Source of the DNA: Lapidilactobacillus concavus DSM 17758
Lineage (GTDB): Bacteria > Bacillota > Bacilli > Lactobacillales > Lactobacillaceae
Reading direction: 5' to 3'
Length of the DNA: 64,000 bases
NCBI RefSeq assembly: GCF_001435835.1
Contig: NZ_AZFX01000094.1
Coordinates: 14,161 to 78,160, forward strand
The notes beneath the pieces were generated by a model. That model saw nothing but the letters and a program-made list of their open reading frames with translations, did no database searches and had not been told where the DNA came from. Shown one piece after another: positions 1 to 8,110 of the stretch; the stretch's first letter is position 1; every line of letters begins with the position of its first letter. The position numbers were made by a program, and so were the translations under genes.

Positions 1-178
1 CGCGGGTTTACAACATGGGACAAACATTAGCCTTCGCGCAGCGTGTGGCACACGTTTGCGAAGGCTAATGTTTGAGGCGGAAGATTTATTCGCCGAGTGC
101 GAAGCACGAGCCGAATAAACCTGCAGCCGGCCCCACAGCAAAGACAACAACTTTCCACGCAGTGGACTGACGGGTCTG
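1..178 (+). repeat. Structured repeat element, copy A (5' part outside window)
   Basis: A 17-bp perfect stem (21-37 with 58-74) encloses a smaller hairpin (42-46 with 50-54). A second stem (85-92 with 112-119) encloses GTGC-GAA-GCAC. The linkers AGGC and CCCCACAGC follow, then a CAACAACTTTCCA tail that in copy B is the 3' strand of the closing stem. The matching 5' strand would lie before the window. No gene is seen here; the short reading frames are by-products of the repeat. Positions 76-178 match 5840-5942 inverted, with 2 differences in 103 bases. Confidence 0.75.
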
Positions 179-226
179 ATGGTTTGACAGACATGCAAAG
201 CACGAGCAACCCGTCGAGTAAATTAC

Positions 227-260
227 TTGACAAAGTTAAGTTTACAATTGTAAACTTAAC
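227..260 (+). promoter_or_regulatory. copB promoter with CopY-type cop box
   Basis: TTGACA (227-232), an 18-base spacer and TAAACT (251-256) form a good sigma-A promoter. A perfect 26-bp palindrome (235-260) covers the spacer and the -10. Its core TACAATTGTA (243-252) fits the known CopY operator TACANNTGTA. A copper-responsive repressor bound here would block polymerase. No copY is visible in the window, so the regulator is encoded elsewhere or upstream. Confidence 0.8.
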
Positions 261-334
261 TCGTAAATTCAACCACAACCTTTTTTAGTGGCATAGGCGA
301 GTCAAATTGGAACAAATAGACAGGAGTGGCAATC

Positions 335-2482
335 ATGGACGAAAAGCATTCAACACACGCAACAAATAAACCTCAATCACAACAGATGAGCCACACAGAA
401 CATATGGCCGACATGAAAGATATGGATCCAATGAACATGCAGATGCAACAAAATGAGGATCATCATGGCATGAACCAAATGGAACACATGGATCACCAGC
501 ACATGTCTGGCAATCATGGTGGGCATATGATGTCGATGGGCAATATGAAAAAGAAGTTTTGGATCTCGCTAGTTTTAATGATCCCAATTTTATTATTCTC
601 ACCCGTAATGGGAATTAAGCTGCCGTTTACGATGAGTTTTCCAGGTTCAGAATGGCTCGTCTTGGTTGCGGCGACGATCATCTTTTTCTACGGTGGTGAG
701 CCGTTCTTCAAGGGGGCGTGGGGTGAGTTGCGGGCGCGCAAGCCAGCAATGATGACGCTAATCACGCTTGGGACTGGTGTTGCCTATATTTATAGTGTTT
801 ATGTCTTTATCATGAACGAGTTTGTCGGCGGTCACATGATGGATTTCTTCTCAGAAGAAGCTACGTTGATTGTCATCATGTTGCTTGGACATTGGCTAGA
901 AATGAATGCCATCATGAACGCAGGGAATGCGCTAGAAAAAATGGCACAATTATTGCCAGGGGAGGCTCATGTTCAAACTGAAGATGGGCAAGTCGTCGAC
1001 CGGCCTTTAGCGGATGTTCAAACGGGACAAACGGTGGTTGTCCGCGGGGGCGAATCGATACCGACGGATGGCCGGATTATCTCTGGTCAAAGTGCAATTA
1101 ACGAATCGTTAGTCACTGGTGAAGCCAAAGCAATTGAAAAGCAGGTTGGCGATACGGTGATTGGGGGTTCAATCAACGGTGATGGTGCGTTAACGGTCGA
1201 AGTGACTGGCACTGGTGAAAATGGGTATCTCGCTCAAGTGATGCAATTGGTTTCGAAAGCACAACAAGATAAATCGAAAACCGAAACGTTGGCGGATCGT
1301 GTTGCCGGTTGGCTTTTCTACGCTGCGTTAACTTTTGGTGTCTTGGCATTTATTTTCTGGTGGATCAATGCGGATCTGGCGACGGCTTTGTCGCGAATGG
1401 TGACGGTGCTAGTGATTGCTTGTCCTCATGCACTTGGCGTTGCGATTCCCTTGGTTGTCGCAAGGAGCACCTCAATCGCGGCGGCGAATGGCTTGTTGAT
1501 CCAACAGCGCGAAGCAATTGAAAAAGCTCGCCACCTTTCACACGTTCTCTTAGATAAAACAGGGACCTTGACTGAAGGTAAATTTACCGTCAATACAATC
1601 AAGAGTCTGACTGAAAGATTAACCGATCATCAGGTTTTGAGTCTTATCGCCAGTTTGGAAGCACACAGTAGCCATCCAATCGCAACGGGTGTCTTGGCGG
1701 CAGCAAAGGCTCAGCAGCTTGAACCAGCAGCTGCAGAAAACGTTCAAGCCATCAAAGGTGTTGGTATGAGTGGCACGATTGCCGGCGAAACCTATGAAAT
1801 CGTGACCGCACCATTTTTGAAACAACATGAGATCAACTATGATGATAGACAGTATGACCAACTTGCACAACAAGGAAACAGTGTGAGCTACTTAATCTCC
1901 GATAAACAAGTCCTAGCAATTCTAGCCGTTGGTGATCAAATTAAGCCCGAAGCCAAAAAATTCATCGCAGATCTCAAGGCAATGTCGATCACACCAGTCA
2001 TGTTGACCGGCGATAATGCGCAAACTGCCAAGAAAGTGGCAACATCATTGGGAATCGACGAGTTTAAAGCACAGCTTTTGCCAGAAGATAAAGAAAAAGT
2101 TGTCCGCGATTATCAGTCGCGTGGGGACAAGGTGATGATGGTTGGCGATGGTGTCAATGATGCGCCGGCGTTAGTTCGTGCCAATATTGGCGTGGCAATC
2201 GGTGCGGGAACGGATGTTGCGATTGATTCGGCCGATGTCGTCTTGGTGCACAGTGATCCAGCTGACGTTGTCAATTTCTTAAAACTGGCGAAAGCCACAC
2301 AACGAAAAATGATTGAGAACTTATGGTGGGGTGCGGGTTATAACGTGATCACCATTCCACTTGCCGCAGGTATCTTAGCACCGATCGGATTTGTCTTGAA
2401 TCCAGCGGTTGGGGCAGCTGTCATGTCGCTATCGACCATCGTGGTGGCATTGAATGCCATGACTTTGCGGTTAAAGAAATAG
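335..2482 (+). CDS. copB: Copper-translocating P1B-type ATPase, CopB-like
   Basis: This membrane pump uses ATP to expel copper. The first 75 residues are rich in His and Met, a cytoplasmic metal-binding tail typical of CopB. The transmembrane metal motif is CPH (about residues 363-365), which marks the CopB subgroup; CopA has CPC. The phosphorylation motif DKTGTLTEG starts near residue 407, and TGD and GDGVNDAP hinge motifs follow. Length 715 residues is normal. ATG 335 is chosen because AGGAG (322-326) lies 8 bases upstream; an in-frame GTG at 326 overlaps that site. A cop box sits in the promoter, so induction by copper is expected. A strong terminator follows. Silver transport is possible too. 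Confidence 0.93.
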   Translation: MDEKHSTHATNKPQSQQMSHTEHMADMKDMDPMNMQMQQNEDHHGMNQMEHMDHQHMSGNHGGHMMSMGNMKKKFWISLVLMIPILLFSPVMGIKLPFTMSFPGSEWLVLVAATIIFFYGGEPFFKGAWGELRARKPAMMTLITLGTGVAYIYSVYVFIMNEFVGGHMMDFFSEEATLIVIMLLGHWLEMNAIMNAGNALEKMAQLLPGEAHVQTEDGQVVDRPLADVQTGQTVVVRGGESIPTDGRIISGQSAINESLVTGEAKAIEKQVGDTVIGGSINGDGALTVEVTGTGENGYLAQVMQLVSKAQQDKSKTETLADRVAGWLFYAALTFGVLAFIFWWINADLATALSRMVTVLVIACPHALGVAIPLVVARSTSIAAANGLLIQQREAIEKARHLSHVLLDKTGTLTEGKFTVNTIKSLTERLTDHQVLSLIASLEAHSSHPIATGVLAAAKAQQLEPAAAENVQAIKGVGMSGTIAGETYEIVTAPFLKQHEINYDDRQYDQLAQQGNSVSYLISDKQVLAILAVGDQIKPEAKKFIADLKAMSITPVMLTGDNAQTAKKVATSLGIDEFKAQLLPEDKEKVVRDYQSRGDKVMMVGDGVNDAPALVRANIGVAIGAGTDVAIDSADVVLVHSDPADVVNFLKLAKATQRKMIENLWWGAGYNVITIPLAAGILAPIGFVLNPAVGAAVMSLSTIVVALNAMTLRLKK

Positions 2483-2676
2483 TGCGTGTTTATGTTGAAA
2501 GTCCAAAAGATCGTTGCCTATTGATGCAGCCAGTCATCGATTAGGTTGCTGGGCGTCTGATGAACGATAGCAGATACGATCCTGACCTGATGACCTGAAG
2601 TAACTCCAACGACGACGGAAAAAATATTTTCCACAATTTTGTTGCAGACATTCTGAATAAATTGGTGCGATCATGG

Positions 2677-2717
2677 TCACAGAATTCGGTTAACCGACTG
2701 AATTCTGTGATTTTTTT
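2677..2717 (+). terminator. Terminator after copB
   Basis: An 11-bp perfect stem (2677-2687 with 2700-2710) with a 12-base loop is followed by seven T (2711-2717). It separates copB from the nrd genes. Confidence 0.85.
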
Positions 2718-2719
2718 GT

Positions 2720-2777
2720 ATACAACATCTTGTATTATTAAAATCTTTTGCACAGCTTTATCCACAAGATATTGTTT
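2720..2777 (+). promoter_or_regulatory. Two NrdR-like boxes upstream of nrdD
   Basis: Two 16-base sites fit the NrdR consensus acaCwAtATaTwGtgt: 2720-2735 (core CAACATCTTGT) and 2762-2777 (core CAAGATATTGT). Their centres are 42 bp apart, exactly four helical turns, as expected for cooperative NrdR binding. NrdR is the ATP/dATP-sensing repressor of ribonucleotide reductase genes; it is not encoded in this window. The core promoter is not clear to me. Confidence 0.75.
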
Positions 2778-2847
2778 CAACTAGCTTGATAATTCAACGT
2801 GTAGCCGTTATCATTGAACTAAGAATAACGATGAAGAGGTTATGAAG

Positions 2848-5070
2848 ATGCAGGAATTGAAAACCAATCAAATCGCACCCACAATGACGATTAAGGTCAT
2901 TAAACGAGATGGCCGGATCATGGACTTTGATTCGGAAAAAATTGCGCAGGCCATGCGTAAAGCTGCTGATTCTGAGTTGGATCATGGCGAGGTCGATGTG
3001 AAGACCCTCAGTGAACTCCAGCTTGTTTTGGACGATGTGCTTGCTGAAATCGCAGATCGTTTTACGGAAAATATTAAAATTTATGAGATTCAGAGTATCG
3101 TTGAGCACACCTTATTGGATCACCATTTGTATCAAATTGCGCAGGACTACATCAATTATCGTACCGAGCGTGATTTTGAACGTAGTCAGGCGACTGATAT
3201 TAATGTCACGATTCAAAAGCTGCTGACGCGCGATGCAACGGTTGTTAACGAGAATGCGAATAAAGATAGTAAGGTTTTCAACACACAGCGGGATTTGACG
3301 GCTGGTACCGTGGCAAAAGCAATGGGACTTAAGATGCTACCACCCAAAGTCGCCAATGCTCACTTGAAGGGTGAAATCCACTGGCATGACTTGGATTACC
3401 AACCCTACAGCCCGATGACGAATTGTTGCTTGATTGACTTCAAGGAAATGTTGACCCACGGCTTCAAGATTGGCAATGCGGAAGTCGAACCACCCCATTC
3501 AATTCAGACGGCCACGGCTCAAATGGCGCAGATCATCGCCAACGTTGCCTCCAGTCAATACGGTGGTTGTTCGGCAGATCGTGTCGATGAGTTGCTCGCA
3601 CCTTTCGCCGAGAAAAACTTAGCGAAGCATGAATCCGAAGCCGTTGAATGGATCGATGAACCTGAACGCCGTAAGGAATATGCAATTAAACGGACGAAAA
3701 AAGATATTTTTGACGCGATGCAAGCTTTGGAATACGAGATTAATACGTTGTATTCCTCTCAAGGCCAGACGCCATTCACCACGTTGGGCTTTGGCTTGGG
3801 TTCGAATTGGATTGAACGCGAAATTCAAAAGTCGATTTTGAAGATTCGGATTCAGGGATTGGGAAAAGAACATCGGACCGCAATTTTTCCTAAGTTAGTG
3901 TTTACCTTGAAACGCGGGCTCAATTTAAACCCAGAGGATCCCAATTACGACATCAAACAAATGGCCATCGAATGTGCCACTAAGCGGATGTACCCTGACG
4001 TGCTGAACTATGACAAACTCGTTGAACTGACGGGCTCTTTTAAAGCACCCATGGGTTGCCGCAGCTTCTTGCAGGGTTGGCAGGATCCGGAGACAGGTAA
4101 GGAAGTCAATTCTGGTCGAATGAATCTTGGCGTTGTGACGTTGAATTTACCTCGGATCGCCATGGAATCTGCAGGGAATCAAGATAAGTTCTGGCAGATC
4201 CTTGAAGAACGTTTGAGTGTCTGCAAGGAAGCGTTGATTTTCAAAGTTAACCGTGCCAAGCAGGCTCATCCTGCTAACGCGCCGATTTTGTATCAATATG
4301 GTGCGTTTGGCAAGCGGCTTGATCAGAACCAATCAGTTGATGAATTGTTCAAAAACAGTCGCGCGACGGTTTCTTTAGGTTATATCGGTCTCTATGAGGT
4401 GGGGACTGTCTTCTTTGGTCCAACCTGGGAAGAGGATCCAGTGGCTAAGCAATTTACAATCAACGTGGTCAAGGCACTCTACGATCACTGTGTGGCGTGG
4501 GAACAAGAATATGGTTATCACTTCAGCGTTTACAGCACGCCTTCCGAGAGTTTGACCGACCGCTTCTGTCGCTTAGACACGCAGAAGTTTGGCAAGGTGA
4601 AGGATATTACCGACAAGGAATACTACACGAATAGTTTCCACTACGATGTGCGTAAGAATCCAACACCTTTTGAAAAACTCGACTTCGAAAAAGATTATCC
4701 AAAGTATTGTTCTGGTGGCTTTATTCATTATTGTGAATATCCTAACCTCAAACAAAATCCGAAAGCTTTGGAAGCCGTTTGGGATTTTGCCTATGATCGA
4801 ATCGGTTATTTAGGCACCAATACGCCAATTGACCAATGTTTCAAGTGTGGTTATAAGGGTGAATTCGTGCCGACCGAAAAGGGCTTTAAGTGTCCACAAT
4901 GTGGGAACAGCGACCCAGCCAGTTGTGATGTGGTCAAGCGGACTTGTGGTTATTTGGGTAATCCCAACCAACGCCCAATGGTACACGGCCGTCATGAAGA
5001 GATCATTCATCGCGTGAAGCACCTGTCTTTCAGCAATAATCAAGTGGCCAACGAGCACCGCAATGCCTAA
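2848..5070 (+). CDS. nrdD: Anaerobic ribonucleoside-triphosphate reductase
   Basis: Oxygen-sensitive class III reductase that makes dNTPs from NTPs using a glycyl radical. The N-terminus carries an ATP-cone allosteric domain (about residues 12-100, with VIKRDGRIMDF). Near the C-terminus are two CxxC pairs (about 664-684) that bind zinc, then the glycyl radical loop RTCGYLGNP with the radical Gly near residue 701. Length 740 is typical. ATG 2848 has AGAGG 8 bases upstream; the in-frame ATG at 2842 is only 2 bases from it. The activase gene nrdG follows after 86 bases. Two NrdR-like boxes lie upstream. Confidence 0.96.
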   Translation: MQELKTNQIAPTMTIKVIKRDGRIMDFDSEKIAQAMRKAADSELDHGEVDVKTLSELQLVLDDVLAEIADRFTENIKIYEIQSIVEHTLLDHHLYQIAQDYINYRTERDFERSQATDINVTIQKLLTRDATVVNENANKDSKVFNTQRDLTAGTVAKAMGLKMLPPKVANAHLKGEIHWHDLDYQPYSPMTNCCLIDFKEMLTHGFKIGNAEVEPPHSIQTATAQMAQIIANVASSQYGGCSADRVDELLAPFAEKNLAKHESEAVEWIDEPERRKEYAIKRTKKDIFDAMQALEYEINTLYSSQGQTPFTTLGFGLGSNWIEREIQKSILKIRIQGLGKEHRTAIFPKLVFTLKRGLNLNPEDPNYDIKQMAIECATKRMYPDVLNYDKLVELTGSFKAPMGCRSFLQGWQDPETGKEVNSGRMNLGVVTLNLPRIAMESAGNQDKFWQILEERLSVCKEALIFKVNRAKQAHPANAPILYQYGAFGKRLDQNQSVDELFKNSRATVSLGYIGLYEVGTVFFGPTWEEDPVAKQFTINVVKALYDHCVAWEQEYGYHFSVYSTPSESLTDRFCRLDTQKFGKVKDITDKEYYTNSFHYDVRKNPTPFEKLDFEKDYPKYCSGGFIHYCEYPNLKQNPKALEAVWDFAYDRIGYLGTNTPIDQCFKCGYKGEFVPTEKGFKCPQCGNSDPASCDVVKRTCGYLGNPNQRPMVHGRHEEIIHRVKHLSFSNNQVANEHRNA

Positions 5071-5156
5071 GTTAAGGCTGAACGCATCAGAATTATCATC
5101 CAACTAGTGACGTTAAGGGTTGAAGTTAAAAAACAAGTTGAAAAGAGAGAAGCCAT

Positions 5157-5741
5157 TTGCCAACCGAAAAAATTAAATTACCTAAAAATCCCCAACCCGG
5201 TGAATGGCGAGCCGAAGAATTAAGCCAAAAATATATTGCCAGCTATAAGCCATTTAATTTCGTTGATGGGGAAGGTGTACGTTGTAGCTTATACGTTTCT
5301 GGCTGTCGATTTGCTTGTCCAGGATGTTACAACGCTGCCGCACAAAATTTTCATTACGGTAAACCTTACACCGAAGAGTTGCAAGAACAAATTTTAACCG
5401 ACTTGGGGCAATCTTACGTGCAAGGATTGACTCTGCTTGGCGGCGAGCCTTTTGTTAACACACAAGTCTGCCTACAATTAGTGGATGCCCTACGTGAGCG
5501 TTACGGCCATACCAAAGATGTTTGGTCGTGGACCGGTTATACGTGGGAAGAATTAATGCAGGAAACACCAGACAAGCTGGAATTGCTTCAGAAAATTGAC
5601 ATTCTTGTTGACGGCCGTTTCTTGCTTGCAAAAAAGGATTTGACACTGCAATTCCGCGGTAGTAGTAATCAGCGGATTATCGATGTGCAGCAGTCACTTG
5701 CACAAAAGCGGGTGGTGATTTGGGATAAGCTGGTGAAATGA
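5157..5741 (+). CDS. nrdG: Anaerobic ribonucleotide reductase activating enzyme (radical SAM)
   Basis: Radical-SAM activase that abstracts the hydrogen from the NrdD glycine to make the glycyl radical. The motif CRFACPGC (about residues 44-51) is the CxxxCxxC 4Fe-4S site, preceded by FNFVDGEGVRCSLYVSG. The SAM-binding LGGEPF follows. Length 194 is slightly longer than many NrdG proteins because of a short N-terminal extension. The start is probably TTG at 5157 with a weak purine-rich site (5144-5149); no better in-frame start gives the conserved N-terminus. It is co-directional with nrdD and probably co-transcribed. Confidence 0.94.
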   Translation: MPTEKIKLPKNPQPGEWRAEELSQKYIASYKPFNFVDGEGVRCSLYVSGCRFACPGCYNAAAQNFHYGKPYTEELQEQILTDLGQSYVQGLTLLGGEPFVNTQVCLQLVDALRERYGHTKDVWSWTGYTWEELMQETPDKLELLQKIDILVDGRFLLAKKDLTLQFRGSSNQRIIDVQQSLAQKRVVIWDKLVK

Positions 5742-5789
5742 GCTGGTTTATCTAGCTTCAATCTCCTCGGTATTGTGAGATCTATCGGG

Positions 5790-5852
5790 CCCGTCAAACC
5801 CGTCAAACCCGTCAAACCCGTCAGACCCGTCAGACCCGTCAGACCCGTCAGT
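5790..5852 (+). repeat. Nine-base minisatellite, seven copies
   Basis: Three CCCGTCAAA units (5790-5816), three CCCGTCAGA units (5817-5843) and one CCCGTCAGT (5844-5852) stand head to tail. They adjoin the 3' end of structured element B. In copy A the equivalent stretch (about 166-190) holds only degenerate units, so unit number differs between copies, as expected from slippage. Confidence 0.95.
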
Positions 5853-6065
5853 CCACTGCGTGGAAAGTTGTTGCCTTCGCTGTGGGGCCGGCTGCAGGTT
5901 TATTCGGCTCGTGCTTCGCACTCGGCGAATAAATCTTCCGCCTTCGATTTGAGATTCTGCAGCGCAGAAGCTCAAATACGACCCTGCAGTAAGTTTGCGA
6001 AAGCAAGCTTTCGTAAACAACTGCATTTCACAGCACGGCAACAACTTTCCACTTCGTTCCCTGAC
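5847..6065 (-). repeat. Structured repeat element, copy B
   Basis: Read on the minus strand this copy is complete. The closing stem TGGAAAGTTGTTGCC (5861-5875) pairs perfectly with 6037-6051 (15 bp), extended by GCTGTG/CACAGC (5879-5884 with 6029-6034) and GTCAG/CTGAC at the edges. Inside are three hairpins: 5993-6003 with 6008-6018, 5947-5953 with 5971-5977 (inner 5955-5960 with 5964-5969), and the TTTATTCG stem shared with copy A. The linkers AGGC and CCCCACAGC are present. No gene is supported. Confidence 0.8.
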
Positions 6066-6157
6066 TCAGATGTGAAGGCGGAACTGTGGTTTAAGGTTAA
6101 GAAGTAGAAATTAGCATAGATTACTGAACCTGTTATTCAATGGTTCAAACTAAACTG

Positions 6158-6363
6158 GAAGTTGCGAAGAAAATGGTTGTGATGCTGTGAAAGTTTTGTA
6201 AGTCTGCACGCCTTTCGCAGACTTACAAAACGGGTAAATTGGAGACTTCGAATTTCGAAGGCTCCAATTTTAGGCTGGAGCCATTTTTGCAGCAAGCGAA
6301 GCGCGCAGCAAAAAGGCGGAAGCCGGCCCCACAGCAGGAACGACCGTTTTCCGTAGCAACTTC
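6158..6363 (+). repeat. Structured repeat element, copy C
   Basis: The closing stem has three paired segments: GAAGTTGC 6158-6165 with 6356-6363, 6169-6179 with 6341-6351 (11 pairs, two G-T), and TGCTGTG 6183-6189 with 6330-6336. Inside are a 14-bp hairpin (6194-6207 with 6217-6230), a 9-bp stem (6236-6244 with 6262-6270) capped through an A-G mismatch by CTTCG/CGAAG, and TTTTTGC/GCAAAAA (6284-6290 with 6308-6314). GGCGGAAG and CCGGCCCCACAGC match copies A and B. Confidence 0.8.
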
Positions 6364-6619
6364 GGTGAATAGCAATAAAAAAACTCGATTTTCTCAATTT
6401 GTCATTCTGGACACACGAAGAATACAAATGTTCACGCCAAAATACTTGTCATTTTCGATCGAAATGTGCAAGTAATTTGGCGTGAATTTGAATATTTATC
6501 GTATCTAAATTTCGCCATTTGACGCAATCACGATTTTTAAACGTGATCATGATTTAATATTCGAAGAAATAGGCTGCCAGCAAATCACACCCCGTTATTT
6601 TGAGTTACCGACTAAATCA

Positions 6620-6943
6620 GAAGTTGCGAAAGATAATGGGCATGATTGCAGTGACAGTGGTGTTAGCTGACGAACGTGTGCAACACGTGAGTGAGCTTAC
6701 AGCACGGGTAAAAATGAAGACTTTGAAAAACAAAGGCTTCATTTTTAGGCGAAAGCTACTTTTTGAAGTAGAGCGTGAAGCAAGGCGGGTTGCAGTTGAG
6801 CATTAACGATAATTTCTGAATGATTCGCTTGCGGATCGTTTAGAAATTGTTGTTAAGCGCAGACTGCTGCCTTGCTTCACGCGTTTCAAAAAGAGCTGCA
6901 GCCTGCCCCACAGGCTAGCATGCCCATTGTCTGTAGCAACTTC
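6620..6943 (+). repeat. Structured repeat element, copy D (longest)
   Basis: The closing stem is GAAGTTGC 6620-6627 with 6936-6943 plus 13 pairs 6632-6644 with 6919-6931 (one G-T). Inside are a hairpin 6674-6679 with 6683-6688 within 6662-6668/6694-6700, and a 10-bp stem 6710-6719 with 6737-6746 that has the same A-G mismatch and C-G inner stem as copy C. A long last arm pairs 6759-6767 with 6885-6893 and 6773-6785 with 6870-6882, with further hairpins at its tip. CCCCACAGG follows. The 68-codon frame inside looks accidental. Confidence 0.8.
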
Positions 6944-7097
6944 GGTTCAACGCATACCAAAGCAGCTTCGGCAACTACCGCGAAAAGCATAAAAATTCAA
7001 AACGTCAATCAAAATAGCGCCAATTTATAAACGGGTCATCTTTCGATTTCACCATTTACAAATTGACGCATTTTTAAGTCCGGGCTTGTTTTTTAAA
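6944..7097. other. Intergenic stretch between repeat D and pdxK terminator
   Basis: AT-rich DNA with no plausible gene, no ribosome site and no clear promoter. It completes the roughly 1.4-kb gene-free convergent region between nrdG and pdxK. Confidence 0.6.
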
Positions 7098-7099
7098 CG

Positions 7100-7127
7100 G
7101 CAACAATTGTAATCCCATAATTGTTGC
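7100..7127 (-). terminator. Terminator after pdxK
   Basis: GCAACAATT (7100-7108) pairs with AATTGTTGC (7119-7127). On the minus strand it is followed by a TTTAAAAAAC stretch, a modest T tract. It lies about 30 bases past the pdxK stop. Confidence 0.55.
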
Positions 7128-7159
7128 GGCTTGAAGAAGGTGATTGCACGTTAATCCAT

Positions 7160-7972
7160 CTAGTCTTCGTCAGTTGGTGCCCAGTGATTGATAGGGCCAA
7201 ATTGATGCCCAACTTCAATTGGGTTTGCGATTGCTTGGTGGACAAACTTCTTGGCAATTTTGATCGCTGTAGCGACATCGCGGCCCTTGGCAATTTCTGC
7301 AGTGATGACGGCAGAAAGCGAATCACCAGTACCGTTGACGCGATTCGTATGAACGTAAGGCTCGGTCAACCAGAAGTGTTCGCCATTTTCGAGAAGGACA
7401 TAGTCACTAACGACATCTTGTTCCGCATCATCGTGGCGGCCTTTGATCATGACGTTTTTGGCGCCGAGTTTTTGCAAAAGCTTGGCGCCGTGCTCGATTT
7501 CTGATTTATCCGCAAGGGGTAATTCGGTCAATTTCTGGGCTTCATAGAAATTGGGAGTGATGACAGCCGCCATTGGGAGTAATTTTTCCCGGAAAGTTTC
7601 GTAGGCCTCTTGTTCGAGCAACATCGCGCCGTGCTTCGTAATGATGACAGGGTCGACGATTAGCGGGCCGAAGTCAACTTCCTGATAATTTTTAGCAACG
7701 GTTTCGATCACTTCGGCGTTTGCTAACATACCGGTCTTGCTTGCACGGATATGAAAATCTTTTGCCAGCGTCTTGAATTGTTGAGTGATGAAGTCTGCGG
7801 TCATGATCTCCGCCGCTTCGATTTGATAAGAATTGCCAGCAACCGCTGAGGTCAAAAGTCCCATGCCGTAAACGCCACGGCGGAAGAAGCTGAGTAAGTC
7901 TGCGGGCATGCCGGCACTGCCGTCGGAATCGTTACCTGCAATGGTTAATGCTTGGATATAATCGTTTGTCAT
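7160..7972 (-). CDS. pdxK: Pyridoxal/pyridoxine kinase, ThiD-like PfkB fold
   Basis: It phosphorylates vitamin B6 vitamers (or hydroxymethylpyrimidine) using ATP. The N-terminal ALTIAGNDSDGSAGMPADL is the ThiD/PdxK nucleotide and substrate loop, followed by the SKTGMLAN and IVDPVI motifs. The C-terminal VNGTGDSLSAVI holds the anion hole and catalytic Asp. Length 270 is normal. Which substrate is used cannot be told from sequence: the Gram-positive ThiD-like kinases include both true ThiD and PdxK. No thiamine gene is nearby, which slightly favours vitamin B6. It stands alone, with a terminator on its 3' side. Confidence 0.85.
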   Translation of the reverse strand: MTNDYIQALTIAGNDSDGSAGMPADLLSFFRRGVYGMGLLTSAVAGNSYQIEAAEIMTADFITQQFKTLAKDFHIRASKTGMLANAEVIETVAKNYQEVDFGPLIVDPVIITKHGAMLLEQEAYETFREKLLPMAAVITPNFYEAQKLTELPLADKSEIEHGAKLLQKLGAKNVMIKGRHDDAEQDVVSDYVLLENGEHFWLTEPYVHTNRVNGTGDSLSAVITAEIAKGRDVATAIKIAKKFVHQAIANPIEVGHQFGPINHWAPTDED

Positions 7973-8110
7973 TTTAAAAAACCTCGATTGAAATGAAATG
8001 TTGATGCAAAATTTGTTGCTGGGTGTAGACGTTACTCCTGATAATCGAGCTGGTTGTGTTTGGGGAATGAATTGAAATCATCGTTTAATTATCCTAACTT
8101 TTTAATTGTT

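Noticed and set aside
97-288. Short plus-strand frame near the window start
   Set aside because: It is built from repeat copy A and the cop box region, without a ribosome site.
5790-5852. Possible CRISPR array
   Set aside because: Units are nine bases, contiguous, and have no spacers; no cas genes are present.
5775-6107. Reading frame with Pro-Val repeats in the plus strand
   Set aside because: The repeats come from the nine-base minisatellite and the remaining codons come from structured repeat B; there is no ribosome site.
6600-6806. 68-codon frame in repeat D
   Set aside because: It lies entirely within the hairpin arms, and the start has no ribosome site.
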